DNA of 19,555 bases, taken from assembly GCA_027335985.1 (NCBI GenBank), contig DAHWGX010000043.1:1-19555 (forward strand), read 5' to 3'. Source of the DNA: Nitrospirota bacterium. Its GTDB lineage: Bacteria > Nitrospirota_A > Leptospirillia > Leptospirillales > Leptospirillaceae. The first letter of the stretch is position 1. Every line of letters starts with the position of its first letter. The translations under genes were made by a program, and so were the position numbers. Shown here in pieces: positions 5,327-13,929 of the stretch. The notes beneath the pieces are model-generated. The model searched no databases, was not told the origin of the DNA, and worked only from the letters and a program-made list of their open reading frames with translations.

Positions 5327-5968
5327 ATGGATAAGAATCTGGGAAAAACGAAGACGAAAGGGTTCTTGGGGCTGTTGATCGGAATGGCGCTCGCCCTTTT
5401 TCAGACCGGTGAATCTCCCGCCGCGATGATCGAGGACGAAGGCACGGGAGACCGTCATGTCGCCAAGAAGGTGATTGGGGGAATCGTGATGAAGGTTCGC
5501 CACCGGACGGGAACACGGAACATCTCCCTCCTGATCCGGGAAACCCGGATCGACCGGACAGGCCGACCTCTCTGCAATGCCCCAACGGGTCGGATTCTTT
5601 CTGTAGAGTCGGTGGGCGGGATCTTCCTCGCACGATCCGCCCGCCTCAAGAGTTCACTGGTGGTCATGGAGTCTCCCTCGGACCCGACCCCCCGGGACCT
5701 GAAACCAGGAGAATGCGTCTCCGTCGCCCCCGACGACATCGACCGTGTTGAAGCGGCGCTACGCTCCTCGATCAGAATCGAGCGGACTTCCGTCGTGGCG
5801 AAAAAGACCGATAAAGTGAAAGAGGGCCTGGTCGAACTCTGGGCCCGGACCTTTCCTGCCAAAGGCGCGGTCGCCTCTCACTGGCACGGAAACGGACTGT
5901 CGCACGGCAAAAAGGCCGTTCCTGCCTCGATCCCGGCGACAGCACGTCCGCTTGGCCAGCCTGCCTGA
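5327..5968 (+). CDS. Secreted protein of unknown function, sigma-54 promoter
   Basis: The product has 213 residues. AGGGTGG (5314-5320) precedes the ATG by 6 nt. The N-terminus has a basic region (GKTKTKG) and a hydrophobic core (FLGLLIGMALALF), with a likely cleavage near ESPAA (about residue 33), so the protein is exported. Residues about 50-80 (GGIVMKVRHRTGTRNISLLIRE by content) and 100-130 look like beta strands of a small barrel, such as those that bind ligands or form OB/SH3-like folds. The C-terminal 40 residues are rich in His, Ala and Pro and probably disordered. No catalytic motif is visible and I cannot assign a family. It has its own sigma-54 promoter and appears monocistronic. 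Such promoters need an ATP-driven activator, so expression should be conditional (nitrogen, stress or surface behaviour are typical). Confidence 0.7.
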   Translation: MDKNLGKTKTKGFLGLLIGMALALFQTGESPAAMIEDEGTGDRHVAKKVIGGIVMKVRHRTGTRNISLLIRETRIDRTGRPLCNAPTGRILSVESVGGIFLARSARLKSSLVVMESPSDPTPRDLKPGECVSVAPDDIDRVEAALRSSIRIERTSVVAKKTDKVKEGLVELWARTFPAKGAVASHWHGNGLSHGKKAVPASIPATARPLGQPA

Positions 5969-6329
5969 TACTCACCCGCATACATCCTTCCTTCCGTCCC
6001 GGCACTTTTGGTCCGACCGCTCCTTCCCGCCAGGGAAGGGGGACCGGAGAGACCGGGGCGGAGCACCCCACCCTATCCTCCGCTTGAAAGACAGCGTGAC
6101 CGCCTGATCGAAGATCGGTGGCACCTGTCCCCGTTTTCTCCGAAACATCCGATCCACTCTTCCCGCAAAATCGGGTCCCTCTTCGATCCCGCATGCCGAC
6201 CACGCATTTTGGATCATCCAATAACGGAAAATCGGAGGAATCCGGGAACGACGACGCCGGAGTAAAGGGGGCTTTCGCCTTGAGGATCGTACCTATGGCT
6301 TTGCCTGTCGTCTTCCTTCATCTTTGGGC
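5969..6329. other. Gene-free spacer between convergent genes
   Basis: About 360 bp separate two convergent genes. Short overlapping ORFs on both strands show no protein-like signal, ribosome site or recognisable motif. I see no clear terminator with a T-run for either gene. An imperfect hairpin around 6097-6123 (CCGCCTGATC with GATCGGTGG) is the only structure noted. Confidence 0.5.
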
Positions 6330-7043
6330 TCAGAGCGAAAAGGGCTCCCCCGGGCGAACGGACAGCACCCGGCAGTTTTTGTCCGCGACCAGCCGTGTAA
6401 AGGCTTCCGGAGTTCCCGTCAGAGCAGGGAAAGTTCCATGATGAAGCGGCAGAACGGTTTTGGCTTCCAGAAATCCGACCGCCATTGCCGCCTCCCGGGG
6501 TCCCATCGTATAGAGGTCTCCGATGGGAAGACAGACCAACTGTGGATCGTAAAGCTCGCGAATAAGCCTCATGTCGGAAAAGACATTGGTGTCGCCGGCA
6601 TGGTAGAGGCGAAACCCGTCAGAAAGCTCGACCACGTAGCCCGCCGCTTCCCCACCGTAGAGGATTGCCTTCCCGTCCGAAATCCCGCAACTGTGGTCGG
6701 CATGCACCATCGTGACCGTCACCCCCCGAACCGTCTGGCTCCCTCCCTTGTTCATCGGATGGGTCTGGACGACTCCTTTTTTATTTAGCCACGCGCACAG
6801 CTCAAAGATTCCGACCGTTTCAGCCCCGCTCGCCTTGGCCAGTGGAACGGCATCTCCGATATGGTCGAAGTGGGCGTGGGTCAAAAGGATCAGATCCGCC
6901 TTCGAGAGCGTTCTGAAGGAGTCGGGACAGGAGGGATTTCCTGAAAGCCAGGGATCGAGGACAATCTCCGTTCCGTTCTTGTCGCGAACGAGGAGGGTCG
7001 AGTGCCCGAGCCAGGTGAAAAGATGGGCGTTCTTCTGCGACAT
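6330..7043 (-). CDS. Metal-dependent hydrolase, UPF0173 / metallo-beta-lactamase fold
   Basis: The product has 237 residues, the usual length for UPF0173. The start at 7043 (MSQKNAHLFTWLGHST) has AGGAG about 6 nt upstream on the minus strand; the longer in-frame ATG at 7091 lacks one. The signature metal-binding motif THAHFDHIGD supplies His56, His58, Asp60 and His61. Later ligands are in VTMVHADHS, YHAGDTNVF (bridging Asp) and PLHHGTF. The family (related to UlaG and RNase Z-type folds) is cytoplasmic, widely conserved and of uncertain substrate; hydrolysis of a phosphodiester, lactone or amide is possible. It is divergent from thyX with 88 bp between starts, which must hold both promoters. 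No functional link to ThyX is known to me. Confidence 0.93.
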   Translation of the reverse strand: MSQKNAHLFTWLGHSTLLVRDKNGTEIVLDPWLSGNPSCPDSFRTLSKADLILLTHAHFDHIGDAVPLAKASGAETVGIFELCAWLNKKGVVQTHPMNKGGSQTVRGVTVTMVHADHSCGISDGKAILYGGEAAGYVVELSDGFRLYHAGDTNVFSDMRLIRELYDPQLVCLPIGDLYTMGPREAAMAVGFLEAKTVLPLHHGTFPALTGTPEAFTRLVADKNCRVLSVRPGEPFSL

Positions 7044-7131
7044 GGGATCTCCTATTGTGCGAGCGTGAGCGGCGGCAGGACTGAACTCCACACGATTTCC
7101 GACTCATTCTAGCAGAAAAATTTTTCGGAAA

Positions 7132-8013
7132 ATGCTACGATTTCTCAGGAAATCATTGAATCCCGGGCCGGAACAACTCATTGAAAAGGATCCTAGCGGA
7201 ATGACCATGTACAACGAAGGGACCCGTGAAATCGCCGATGAAATCGAAGCCCGGACCCGTGCCAACCCCGACTTCGCCCGGAGGCTGGGAGATTTCGGCT
7301 TTATCGAGCTCGAGGACACTTGGGGCGACGAAACCACCATCCTGAACACCGCCCGGGTCTCGACCTCCAACCGGAGGCTCCGTTCGGTCGAGGAGCTGAC
7401 GGAGAAAGATCGTAATCTTCTTTTTCATCTTCTGTCACAGCATCACGGGACCCCCTTCGAGACGGTCTATTTCCGCTTCCGGTTCATCGCTCCCATTTTC
7501 GTCCTCCGGCAATGGGTCAAGCACCGGATCTCGACCTGGAACGAGTTCTCCATGCGCTACCGCAAACCCATCTCCGCCTACTACGTCCCGAGCAGGGAGG
7601 CCCGGGCCGTCCTTGGGTTCGAGGTGGTAAACGCGGAACAGACAGAGCGGTATGCCGCTCTCATGGAGAAGATCTTCGACTTTTACGAAACCGAGTATCG
7701 GGAGTCCTGCAAAAGGATCGACGAAGCGGTCGACAAGGGTCTGATCCCGGGAGGGAAGGCCGACCCGGCTGCCCGGAATCCCTACCGGGCCCGGGCCCGC
7801 GAGATCCTGCGCTCGGCCATTCCGGTCTCGGCCTACAGTGACGTCTACTGGACCGTCAACTTCCGCTCTCTCATGAATTTCTTCGATCTCCGGACCAAGG
7901 AGAACGCCCAGTACGAAATCCGGGAGTACGCTCTGACGGCTTTCGAGCTCTTCTCGAAAAAATTTCCCCTGTTGTCCGATCTCTACAGGAAGGCCGGCCG
8001 GACATTGTCCTGA
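7132..8013 (+). CDS. thyX: Flavin-dependent thymidylate synthase ThyX
   Basis: ThyX methylates dUMP to dTMP using methylene-tetrahydrofolate with FAD and NADPH, replacing ThyA. The diagnostic motif RHRxxSxNExSxRY appears as KHRISTWNEFSMRY (residues 130-143). It is preceded by HGTPFETVYFRF and APIFVLRQW, and followed by YWTVNFRSLMNFFDLR near residue 245-260, the dUMP/FAD-binding helix. Two motif positions are changed: first Arg to Lys and the first Ser to Thr. The second Ser (140) and Arg142 are kept. At 293 residues it is longer than the usual 220-250 because of a 50-residue N-terminal region before the family core (IELEDTWGDETTILNTARVS). No strong ribosome site precedes 7132. In-frame ATGs at 7201 and 7207 are alternatives that would give about 268-270 residues. 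It appears to be cytoplasmic and monocistronic. Confidence 0.95.
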   Translation: MLRFLRKSLNPGPEQLIEKDPSGMTMYNEGTREIADEIEARTRANPDFARRLGDFGFIELEDTWGDETTILNTARVSTSNRRLRSVEELTEKDRNLLFHLLSQHHGTPFETVYFRFRFIAPIFVLRQWVKHRISTWNEFSMRYRKPISAYYVPSREARAVLGFEVVNAEQTERYAALMEKIFDFYETEYRESCKRIDEAVDKGLIPGGKADPAARNPYRARAREILRSAIPVSAYSDVYWTVNFRSLMNFFDLRTKENAQYEIREYALTAFELFSKKFPLLSDLYRKAGRTLS

Positions 8014-8240
8014 GCTTGTGCGGCGACGATCGCGACCGGTCTGTCGCACGCATCGCCCCTCTCCCCGCAATTTCCCGACAAGCATCGTAAAAGAATATCG
8101 ATCAGCGTGTAGTCCTCAAGGTCGTCCTCGGTTTTCCGGAGAGATTCCGTCGGAAGTGTCTGTCAGGCGTCTCCGGACAGACGTGAATGATGTGGGGAGT
8201 TAATCCTGCATTCCGACCCGGAAACCTTTTGACGGCGTCC
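8014..8240. other. Spacer between convergent thyX and beta-propeller gene, with stem-loop
   Basis: No gene is seen. GTCTGTC (8158-8164) and GACAGAC (8176-8182) form a perfect 7-bp stem with an 11-nt loop. Its position between convergent genes suits a shared terminator or 3'-end hairpin, but no T-run follows on either strand. Confidence 0.4.
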
Positions 8241-9392
8241 TCAATGGCTATCGAAGCTGGCCCGTCCAATGGATCCATCTTTCGCCCTCCGCAGATCCAC
8301 CTTCCGCGCGACGGGGTCGTTCGATGGCCCCTTCCACGACAGGATCCGGAGAACCGGATGCCCGTCCACGTTCTCTAGCGGAAGATAGAGGAGATGGGTC
8401 CGGGGATCCGCGAGGATCGAATGGGCCCGAAAACCGAGAAAGTCCTCCGAAGCCAGGGCCAGTCCCCTTCCCGTCAAGCGGTAGACTCCGACGAGACCCG
8501 ACTCGGAGGCCACGAAAAGAAGTCCCCGCCTCCGGTCGACGGAGAGGACGTCCGGGTCCATTCCGGTGGGAAGGTTCGCGAGGATCCGACCAGACCCGAG
8601 GTCCACCGCAAGGATCCGGGCGTCCCCCTCGCAGGCCACGTAGGCCAGGCGCTTAGAGCCGTCGATCCGGAGTCCATGGGGGTGCCGGCACGGCAAACGG
8701 AAGCGTTTGACGACGCGAAGCGCGAAGGGATCGATCCGGACAAGAAGATTTCGTGTCTGCACCGCTACATAGACCCGATGGGTCTTGTGATCGACTCTCA
8801 CGTTGCCAGCTTCGCCGGAGAGAGGGATCGTTCCCAGAACCCGGTTCGTCCGCGTATCGATGACGCTGAGGGAGCGTCCCCACTCGTTCGAGACGAAGAT
8901 CCTTTTGCTGGCAGGTTCGTAGGCGAGGCCGTCCGGATGAATCCCGGTCGGCAGGAGGGCCACCGTCCTTCCGCTCCCGGCGTCGACCACGGCCAGATGA
9001 CCGATCTCATGGCGGGAGAGGGGCGACACGGTGGCGTAAACCCTGGCAAGCGACGGCACCGCGATCACTCCGTGGACATGCGGGAATCCCTGAAGGTCGC
9101 CCACCACACGCCTTTTCAGGGTGTCGACGACGACGAGCCGGCCGTCACCGAGATGGGCCAGATAGAGACGCCCTGTCCGAGGATCGAGGCTCTGGTAGTC
9201 GAAACGCGTGGGCCGGCCGGGAAGCGGAATGGTGTCCAGCGTGGACCATCCGTCATGCGGGACACCCGACGCACGCGCTGTATCCGGAGAGACGGACCCC
9301 AGCCAGACGAAAGGAAAAAGGAAAAGGAAGGTCCTCAGGAGACAGGGGATTGATTTCTCCTGATTCCCAAAGGGCCCGGCCGCGAGATTCAT
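8241..9392 (-). CDS. Secreted YVTN-type beta-propeller protein
   Basis: The product has 383 residues. The ATG at 9392 is preceded on the minus strand by AAGGGGGG, about 4-5 nt away. The signal peptide has a hydrophobic core (FLFLFPFVWLGSV) and likely cleavage after residue 41 (TARA|SG). About seven propeller repeats follow with the pattern of small hydrophobic strands and GR/NRV turns: GRLYLAHLGDGRLVVVD, KRIFVSNEWGRSLSVID with TRTNRVLGTI, HRVYVAVQTRNLLVRID, LAYVACEGDARILAVD and LLFVASESGLVGVYRL. These match YVTN/YncE-like and NHL-like periplasmic propellers, usually scaffolds or binding proteins without an enzyme active site. No heme (CxxCH) or PQQ motif is seen. It is third in a minus-strand series, 133 bp after the preceding gene, so it may have its own promoter. 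Confidence 0.88.
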   Translation of the reverse strand: MNLAAGPFGNQEKSIPCLLRTFLFLFPFVWLGSVSPDTARASGVPHDGWSTLDTIPLPGRPTRFDYQSLDPRTGRLYLAHLGDGRLVVVDTLKRRVVGDLQGFPHVHGVIAVPSLARVYATVSPLSRHEIGHLAVVDAGSGRTVALLPTGIHPDGLAYEPASKRIFVSNEWGRSLSVIDTRTNRVLGTIPLSGEAGNVRVDHKTHRVYVAVQTRNLLVRIDPFALRVVKRFRLPCRHPHGLRIDGSKRLAYVACEGDARILAVDLGSGRILANLPTGMDPDVLSVDRRRGLLFVASESGLVGVYRLTGRGLALASEDFLGFRAHSILADPRTHLLYLPLENVDGHPVLRILSWKGPSNDPVARKVDLRRAKDGSIGRASFDSH

Positions 9393-9448
9393 GTTTCCCC
9401 CCTTTCTTTCGTCCTCCGCTTCGGAAAACGGGAAAAGTTCGGGATCCA

Positions 9449-9468
9449 GGCCGAATCGGCTCTCGGCC
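9449..9468 (-). other. Hairpin between the small periplasmic gene and the propeller gene
   Basis: GGCCGA (9449-9454) and TCGGCC (9463-9468) are perfect inverted arms; on the minus strand a CTTTT lies some 12 nt further on. It could be an attenuator or weak terminator, or a 5'-leader structure of the propeller gene. Confidence 0.3.
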
Positions 9469-9525
9469 CGGTCCCTCAGGAATAATATCCTTCGTCTGAG
9501 ACCTCGAGATTTCTCTCAGGGCGTC

Positions 9526-9969
9526 TCAGGGATAGCAGGAAATGTTCTGAAACCAATCCGTCTGGGCCTGGGAGATATGCCGGGCCCAGGTGTCGATCGG
9601 AAGAAAAGTATCCGAATCCGCACTCCTTGTCCATACGGCCTCCTCAAGATAGTACTGTTTTCGCTCCTCTTCCGAAGGATGGCAATCCGGGGGAACCGGA
9701 AGAAAAAAGTCGATCCGGAGCAGAATGGCGTCCTGCTCCGAATCATGCGCGACCATCGCCGCCTTGACCGTCAGTCCGAAACGAAGAAAAAGGGCTCTCA
9801 CATCGGAGAACCCCGGAGGCGGCGGCAGGAGAGAGACAATCCTGTCGATGTTGTCGGGGGCGGGTTTTTTCTTGCCTCCAGCATCTCCGGCGAACCCCTC
9901 CTTCGGAAAGAAAAGGCCCGTGACCAGCAGTGCGACCCACGCCCACGAACGCCAATCTCCGACCCTCAT
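9526..9969 (-). CDS. Small exported protein of unknown function
   Basis: The product has 147 residues. The ATG at 9969 is preceded on the minus strand by GAAAGG, 9 nt away. The N-terminus (WRSWAWVALLVTGLFF) and GFAG, near residue 28, look like a signal peptide, giving a mature periplasmic protein of about 120 residues. Lys/Pro-rich residues follow (GGKKKPAPDN), then an alpha/beta-like region (FSDVRALFLRFGLTVKAAMV, DAILLRIDFFLPV). The C-terminus has a Cys at PPDCHPSEEE and a second one three residues from the end (ISCYP), which could form a disulfide. No family is recognised. It starts 17 bp after the stop of the upstream small membrane protein, so the two are probably co-transcribed. Confidence 0.65.
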   Translation of the reverse strand: MRVGDWRSWAWVALLVTGLFFPKEGFAGDAGGKKKPAPDNIDRIVSLLPPPPGFSDVRALFLRFGLTVKAAMVAHDSEQDAILLRIDFFLPVPPDCHPSEEERKQYYLEEAVWTRSADSDTFLPIDTWARHISQAQTDWFQNISCYP

Positions 9970-9986
9970 GCAAACAACCTTTCATT

Positions 9987-10196
9987 CTAAGAGATCCATA
10001 TCCAAGGTCCGGTCCGTTTCTTTTCAGGACGGGACCCTTCGTTCTCCTCATACGTCAACGGATCCCCACCCCGTTCTCCCTCATCCACTTTCTTCTTTCC
10101 CTTCAGCGAATTGGATTGCAGGTTGGCGATTTGGGCCAGAAACAGGCTGATCAGGGCCAGCAAACCGATCGACAGAACCTCGGTGAGTCTTTTCAT
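9987..10196 (-). CDS. Small single-span membrane protein
   Basis: The product has 69 residues from the ATG at 10196 (MKRLTEVLSIGLLALISLF). One hydrophobic segment at about residues 7-25 is followed by a highly charged tail rich in Lys, Glu and Arg that ends in TGPWIWIS. The upstream in-frame ATG at 10271 would add 25 residues with no signal character and is less likely, although neither start has a strong ribosome site. It heads a probable operon with the small exported protein 17 bp downstream. Function is unknown; an anchored periplasmic or cytoplasmic tail is equally possible. Confidence 0.5.
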   Translation of the reverse strand: MKRLTEVLSIGLLALISLFLAQIANLQSNSLKGKKKVDEGERGGDPLTYEENEGSRPEKKRTGPWIWIS

Positions 10197-10377
10197 GAAA
10201 AGATTCTGTCTCACGCAGTTCGTCCCTCCCATTGGAAGAAGACAGAAGGAGTCCCTCTTCGATCTTTTCACCGAACACCCGAAAACGACCCGGCCGGTTC
10301 AATGGATCGAACAATCGTCTCTGAGGACAGCTCAACAGGACTCCGGTCGGAAACCGCTACCGGCCCGATTTGAACAT

Positions 10378-10407
10378 ATTATCAGGAAGATATGGGAGAT
10401 CTGTTAA
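10378..10407 (-). promoter_or_regulatory. Probable sigma-70 promoter of the small membrane protein operon
   Basis: On the minus strand TTAACA (10407-10402, 5 of 6) and GATAAT (10383-10378, 5 of 6) are separated by 18 nt. It would transcribe toward the genes at 10196 and 9969 with a leader of about 175 nt (about 100 nt if translation starts at 10271). Confidence 0.5.
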
Positions 10408-10866
10408 CGGGAGGTAAATTTTCAGGACGATTTTCTTCGCAAATGGGAGGTTTTCATGTGTTGGGGAGGGTTCAATGGCGGGGTCGCCCTTCGGATCTCT
10501 TCACAATACGGCGATCTCCGGAGGAACGTCGGGACAAAGAAAGGCTCCTGTGTCTTTTCATCTTGACCGAGATGCAGAACATGCCTTATCACTCCGTCAT
10601 TTAGGACGGAGATTTAAAGCTGATTTTACTCATCGGACACGGGTCTTTTACAGATCCGCTCCAGGAAATGAGCGCGTTCAACCCCGGAATGACGGACATA
10701 CCCTTCCGGAGCCACGACCAGCTCCTTGCTGAGACATCTTCAATGAGTCCTTGCGACTTCCGTCGATCGCCGGAAAAGATCGTCGGGAAGTTTTCGAAGA
10801 GTGCTGCTGGACATGGATCCTCCCTTGCAATATGCAACCATTTTACCGCCCATAGTGGAGCTCCTT
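10408..10866. other. Gene-free region downstream of the receptor gene
   Basis: About 460 bp lie between a minus-strand promoter and the terminator of the TonB-dependent receptor. ORFs of 65-80 codons exist on both strands but have neither ribosome sites nor protein-like sequence. No repeats or RNA genes were recognised. Confidence 0.45.
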
Positions 10867-10901
10867 AAAACAAAACGGACCCTGTCTCAAGACAGGATCC
10901 G
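10867..10901 (-). terminator. Rho-independent terminator of the first receptor gene
   Basis: On the minus strand the stem CGGATCCTGTC pairs with GACAGGGTCCG (one G-U) around a TTGA loop (10901-10876). It is followed by TTTTGTTTT (10875-10867). It lies 45 bp after the stop. Confidence 0.92.
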
Positions 10902-10946
10902 CTTCGATCTTCAGACATCCAGGATGTGAACTCCATCAAGACCCGT

Positions 10947-13814
10947 CTAGAAGGTGAACTTGGCTCCCGCGAAGATGTTGACCGGTTCACCGGGATAGAC
11001 GAAGAGAGTGGCCAGATTGTTGGCCGTCAAAGCGTTTCCGGAACCATAATAGCCGGCCGGATTGTAGTAGTTCGTGTTCAGGAGATTGTAGGCCGACACA
11101 TAGAGGTTCGCGGCCTTATACCATCCATGTACCTTCGGCAGGTCGTAGGAGGCGGAGAGGGCGGTCACGAAATACCCCGGAACAGTGTCCATCGGGTTCC
11201 CGGGAGTTCCCGACAAGTCGATGACATTCATCGTTCCGGTATAACGCTCGTCGATCGTGATGTGGTAAGGCCCGTGATCGTAGGAGATCGCGAGGTTGCC
11301 CATGTCCAGGGGAACGAACGGAATCATGTCACCGGCAAAGGTTTGGCCATTCAAGCCGCCCGCTGGCGTATTTCCCAGAACGTTGTTCATGTAGGTAAAG
11401 TTGGCGGATCCCGAAAATCCCAGCCCGAGATCGATCTTCCCCTCGGCTTCGATCCCCTGCTGGCGAGCCTGTCCGATATTTTCAAATTGGTTGTAGACTA
11501 TTGCCCCGGAAGTGAAGGGAACGCTTACCGGCATATTGGTGAGATAGTCTGTGTACGCGTCCAGGGCGACGAATCCTTTTTTGGTCGAATACCGGGTCCC
11601 GATGGAAAGATCCCAGACGTTCTCCGGCTGAACCCCCCCGACAAGTTGTCCAGGACCGAATCCCTTGTAGTCGAAGATCGCGGGAGGCGCGAAGGACTCT
11701 CCTCCGGTGACATAGAATTTCCAGTTGTCGCTCGGATAATAGTTCAGTCCGACATGGGGCATGGGAATCAGCATCGAGCCTCCGTTGCTCACACCCTGGC
11801 CTGCTGCCGAAAAAGATGAGCCGGGAACTTGGTCGTTGAAATACTGGGCGACGCTCGCCACCCTGAATCCGACATTCACAAGGACCTGTTGAACCGGACG
11901 GTAATGGTCCTCGAGGTATCCCGTAATTGTTGTCTGGGAGTAGATCGCGTCGTTTGTTCCCCCGACAATATTGCCCCCCAGCAAAGGATCGATGTAGTAA
12001 TGATAGGTTGCGTACTGACCTTTCATTCCCAGATAGAGATTGTCGTCTTTCCACAGCCGGTACTTGATTTCGGCAATATCTCCTGTCTTGTACCCCTCTG
12101 CCTGATAATAATTCTGGAGGAACTGGTACCCAAGCTGGCCGCTCATATTGGGCGAGATGGACCCTGTGGTAGACTGACTGGAAGTACAGGAGAGCCCGTT
12201 GCAGCTCCCGAATCCCGCCGGCATGCTCGTACTTCCATAAGGCTCCACAACGGCATAGAGCGAATTCTTGATCCTGATGGACGGCGTGATCTGGTCCTTG
12301 ACACCCAAGTCGAGCATGAACCGGCCGTACTCCCAGTTCTTGAAAAACGGAGAGTTCGGTGTATTTCCGGGGTTTGTCGGATTGGTGTAACTCGGCCCTC
12401 CATTGTTGGTCGGCCCGTAGGTATTGTAGTTGGACAAGGACATCGACGCTCCGCGGTCATAGGACTTGTAGTTCGCCGTCCCGATGAAGTAGAGCTTCCC
12501 GCCCGTCAGGTACTTGGTGATGTTTCCGTAGTACTGGTATTGGGTCAGGTTCGTAAACTCCTGGAATCCGTCATTGTGGACGATGGTGAAGTCGTTGTAG
12601 CCCCCGACATTCGTGACGGGGCTGATCCCGGAATTGTTGACGTAGCTTGTATAGTAGAGACCGTAGGAACCCCCGCCGGAATTGATCGTCTGGAAGGGAT
12701 CCTGGCTCGGATCCACCAGCTTGTAGTTGATGGAACATCCGGCGGCATAATTTCCGGTTTCCCGGGATGTGGTCACCCCCCGACTGACGGTGGCGGATTT
12801 GATATCGGTATTTATGATGCCGAGATCGTAGACCTCGCCGCCGTCGGCTTCAATGTTCTGAGGAACCCCTTCGACCGACATTTCGATGCCGGCGTTCCCG
12901 TTCGGATTGGTGTTGGCGGCACCGACCGTGTAGCCACGGCAGGACATGTAGTTCATCCCTCCTGTCAGACCCTGGTTCCCGGAACGGGAGTAAAATTCGA
13001 TACCAGGGGTGTTCTGCATGAGGGTGTAGTTCGCTCCCGTCGTCAGGTTCTGCTGGAACTTCTTCCGGTCGACGATCGAAATGGCCCCGGTGGTGTTCCG
13101 GATTTTCTTGTCGCTGGTCGCCTCGATATTGGCTTGGGCCATCCTGTTGATCCGGAGACGAATTTCCTCGGAGGTTTTCCCGTTCACGGCGATTTCCTGG
13201 GAGAACGGAAGATATCCCTTCCGGCTCGCCTGGACGATATAGCGTCCCCGCGGAATGTTCCTGATGCCAAAGATTCCTGTATTGTCCGAGGTCGCCTGAT
13301 AGACCTCCTTTGTCCTGACGTTCTCGACGGCGATCTTGGCAACCAGAGGTATCTTGTGGTCCCCGTGCCCCTCATAGATTGCACCAGTGATCGCGGAGGC
13401 TCCCCGGGACAACTGGTTGACCGCAAAGTCCATTTCTCCGACTGTTCCCCCCTTCAGGAATCCTTCCTTCCGCTGGACGGAGAAGTTCCCTCCGCCCACC
13501 AGGATCTTGTAGTCCGCTGCGGGAAGACCGGAAAAGATGAACGATCCCTGAGTGGTGGTCATACTCTCGATGGTCGCACCAGTCTTGATATCGGTCAGCA
13601 CGACCGGGACGTTTGAGAGAGGCTTCCTGTCCTTGACCGAACGGACTGTCCCGTACAGGACGGATGGGGCTTCGCCCGCACTTCCAGGAATGTAAGGTCC
13701 CGGTGGAGCGGGCATCGGAGTTGGGGCGGCCGCGAGGGCGACCCGGCCGGGCGGCCAGAAGGCCACTCCGGCGACCGCGAGGCCGGCGACAAACTTTTGC
13801 AGTCGTAATTCCAT
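10947..13814 (-). CDS. TonB-dependent outer-membrane receptor with two N-terminal Ig-like (carboxypeptidase-regulatory) domains
   Basis: The product has 955 residues. The start at 13814 has AAGGA 6-7 nt upstream on the minus strand; the ATG at 13850 has none. The signal peptide ends near ALAA (residues 28-30) and a Pro-rich linker follows. Residues about 52-125 (YGTVRSVKDRKPLSNVPVVL, GSFIFSGLPAADYKI) and 140-225 (ITGAIYEG, GIFGIRNIPRGRYIV) look like two tandem carboxypeptidase-regulatory-like beta domains. The plug is about 230-400 (NTTGAISIVDRKKFQ, NTPGIEFYSRSG, SCRGY). A 22-strand-type barrel runs to the C-terminus, with NLLNTNYYNP and ending in AGAKFTF (terminal Phe). Plug Cys292 and Cys360 and loop Cys538 and Cys543 are pairwise placed. 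Such receptors import scarce ligands with TonB energy; the ligand is not predictable. A clear TonB box was not found by eye. It is paralogous to the receptor at 17434. Confidence 0.93.
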   Translation of the reverse strand: MELRLQKFVAGLAVAGVAFWPPGRVALAAAPTPMPAPPGPYIPGSAGEAPSVLYGTVRSVKDRKPLSNVPVVLTDIKTGATIESMTTTQGSFIFSGLPAADYKILVGGGNFSVQRKEGFLKGGTVGEMDFAVNQLSRGASAITGAIYEGHGDHKIPLVAKIAVENVRTKEVYQATSDNTGIFGIRNIPRGRYIVQASRKGYLPFSQEIAVNGKTSEEIRLRINRMAQANIEATSDKKIRNTTGAISIVDRKKFQQNLTTGANYTLMQNTPGIEFYSRSGNQGLTGGMNYMSCRGYTVGAANTNPNGNAGIEMSVEGVPQNIEADGGEVYDLGIINTDIKSATVSRGVTTSRETGNYAAGCSINYKLVDPSQDPFQTINSGGGSYGLYYTSYVNNSGISPVTNVGGYNDFTIVHNDGFQEFTNLTQYQYYGNITKYLTGGKLYFIGTANYKSYDRGASMSLSNYNTYGPTNNGGPSYTNPTNPGNTPNSPFFKNWEYGRFMLDLGVKDQITPSIRIKNSLYAVVEPYGSTSMPAGFGSCNGLSCTSSQSTTGSISPNMSGQLGYQFLQNYYQAEGYKTGDIAEIKYRLWKDDNLYLGMKGQYATYHYYIDPLLGGNIVGGTNDAIYSQTTITGYLEDHYRPVQQVLVNVGFRVASVAQYFNDQVPGSSFSAAGQGVSNGGSMLIPMPHVGLNYYPSDNWKFYVTGGESFAPPAIFDYKGFGPGQLVGGVQPENVWDLSIGTRYSTKKGFVALDAYTDYLTNMPVSVPFTSGAIVYNQFENIGQARQQGIEAEGKIDLGLGFSGSANFTYMNNVLGNTPAGGLNGQTFAGDMIPFVPLDMGNLAISYDHGPYHITIDERYTGTMNVIDLSGTPGNPMDTVPGYFVTALSASYDLPKVHGWYKAANLYVSAYNLLNTNYYNPAGYYGSGNALTANNLATLFVYPGEPVNIFAGAKFTF

Positions 13815-13929
13815 TCTCAATCCTTTCTTTACTGGTTCGATTAATTTCATGGACAGATTGCGATAAGGCTGGAAGCGAACATTCCGGAGTAAGGGAGTTC
13901 AGGCATACAAACCCAGCAAAGTTATGCTG

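Noticed and set aside
8394..9353. 319-codon plus-strand ORF opposite the beta-propeller gene
   Set aside because: The minus strand has a signal peptide and regular propeller repeats; the plus-strand translation is Asp/Arg/His-rich antisense.
10926..11819. 297-codon plus-strand ORF at the 3' end of the first receptor
   Set aside because: Same antisense effect; it begins inside the terminator region and has no protein family features.
11829..13616. 595-codon plus-strand ORF opposite the first receptor
   Set aside because: It is an antisense frame kept open by the codon bias of the receptor gene; it shows no domain, ribosome site or signal, while the minus strand is a clear TonB-dependent receptor.
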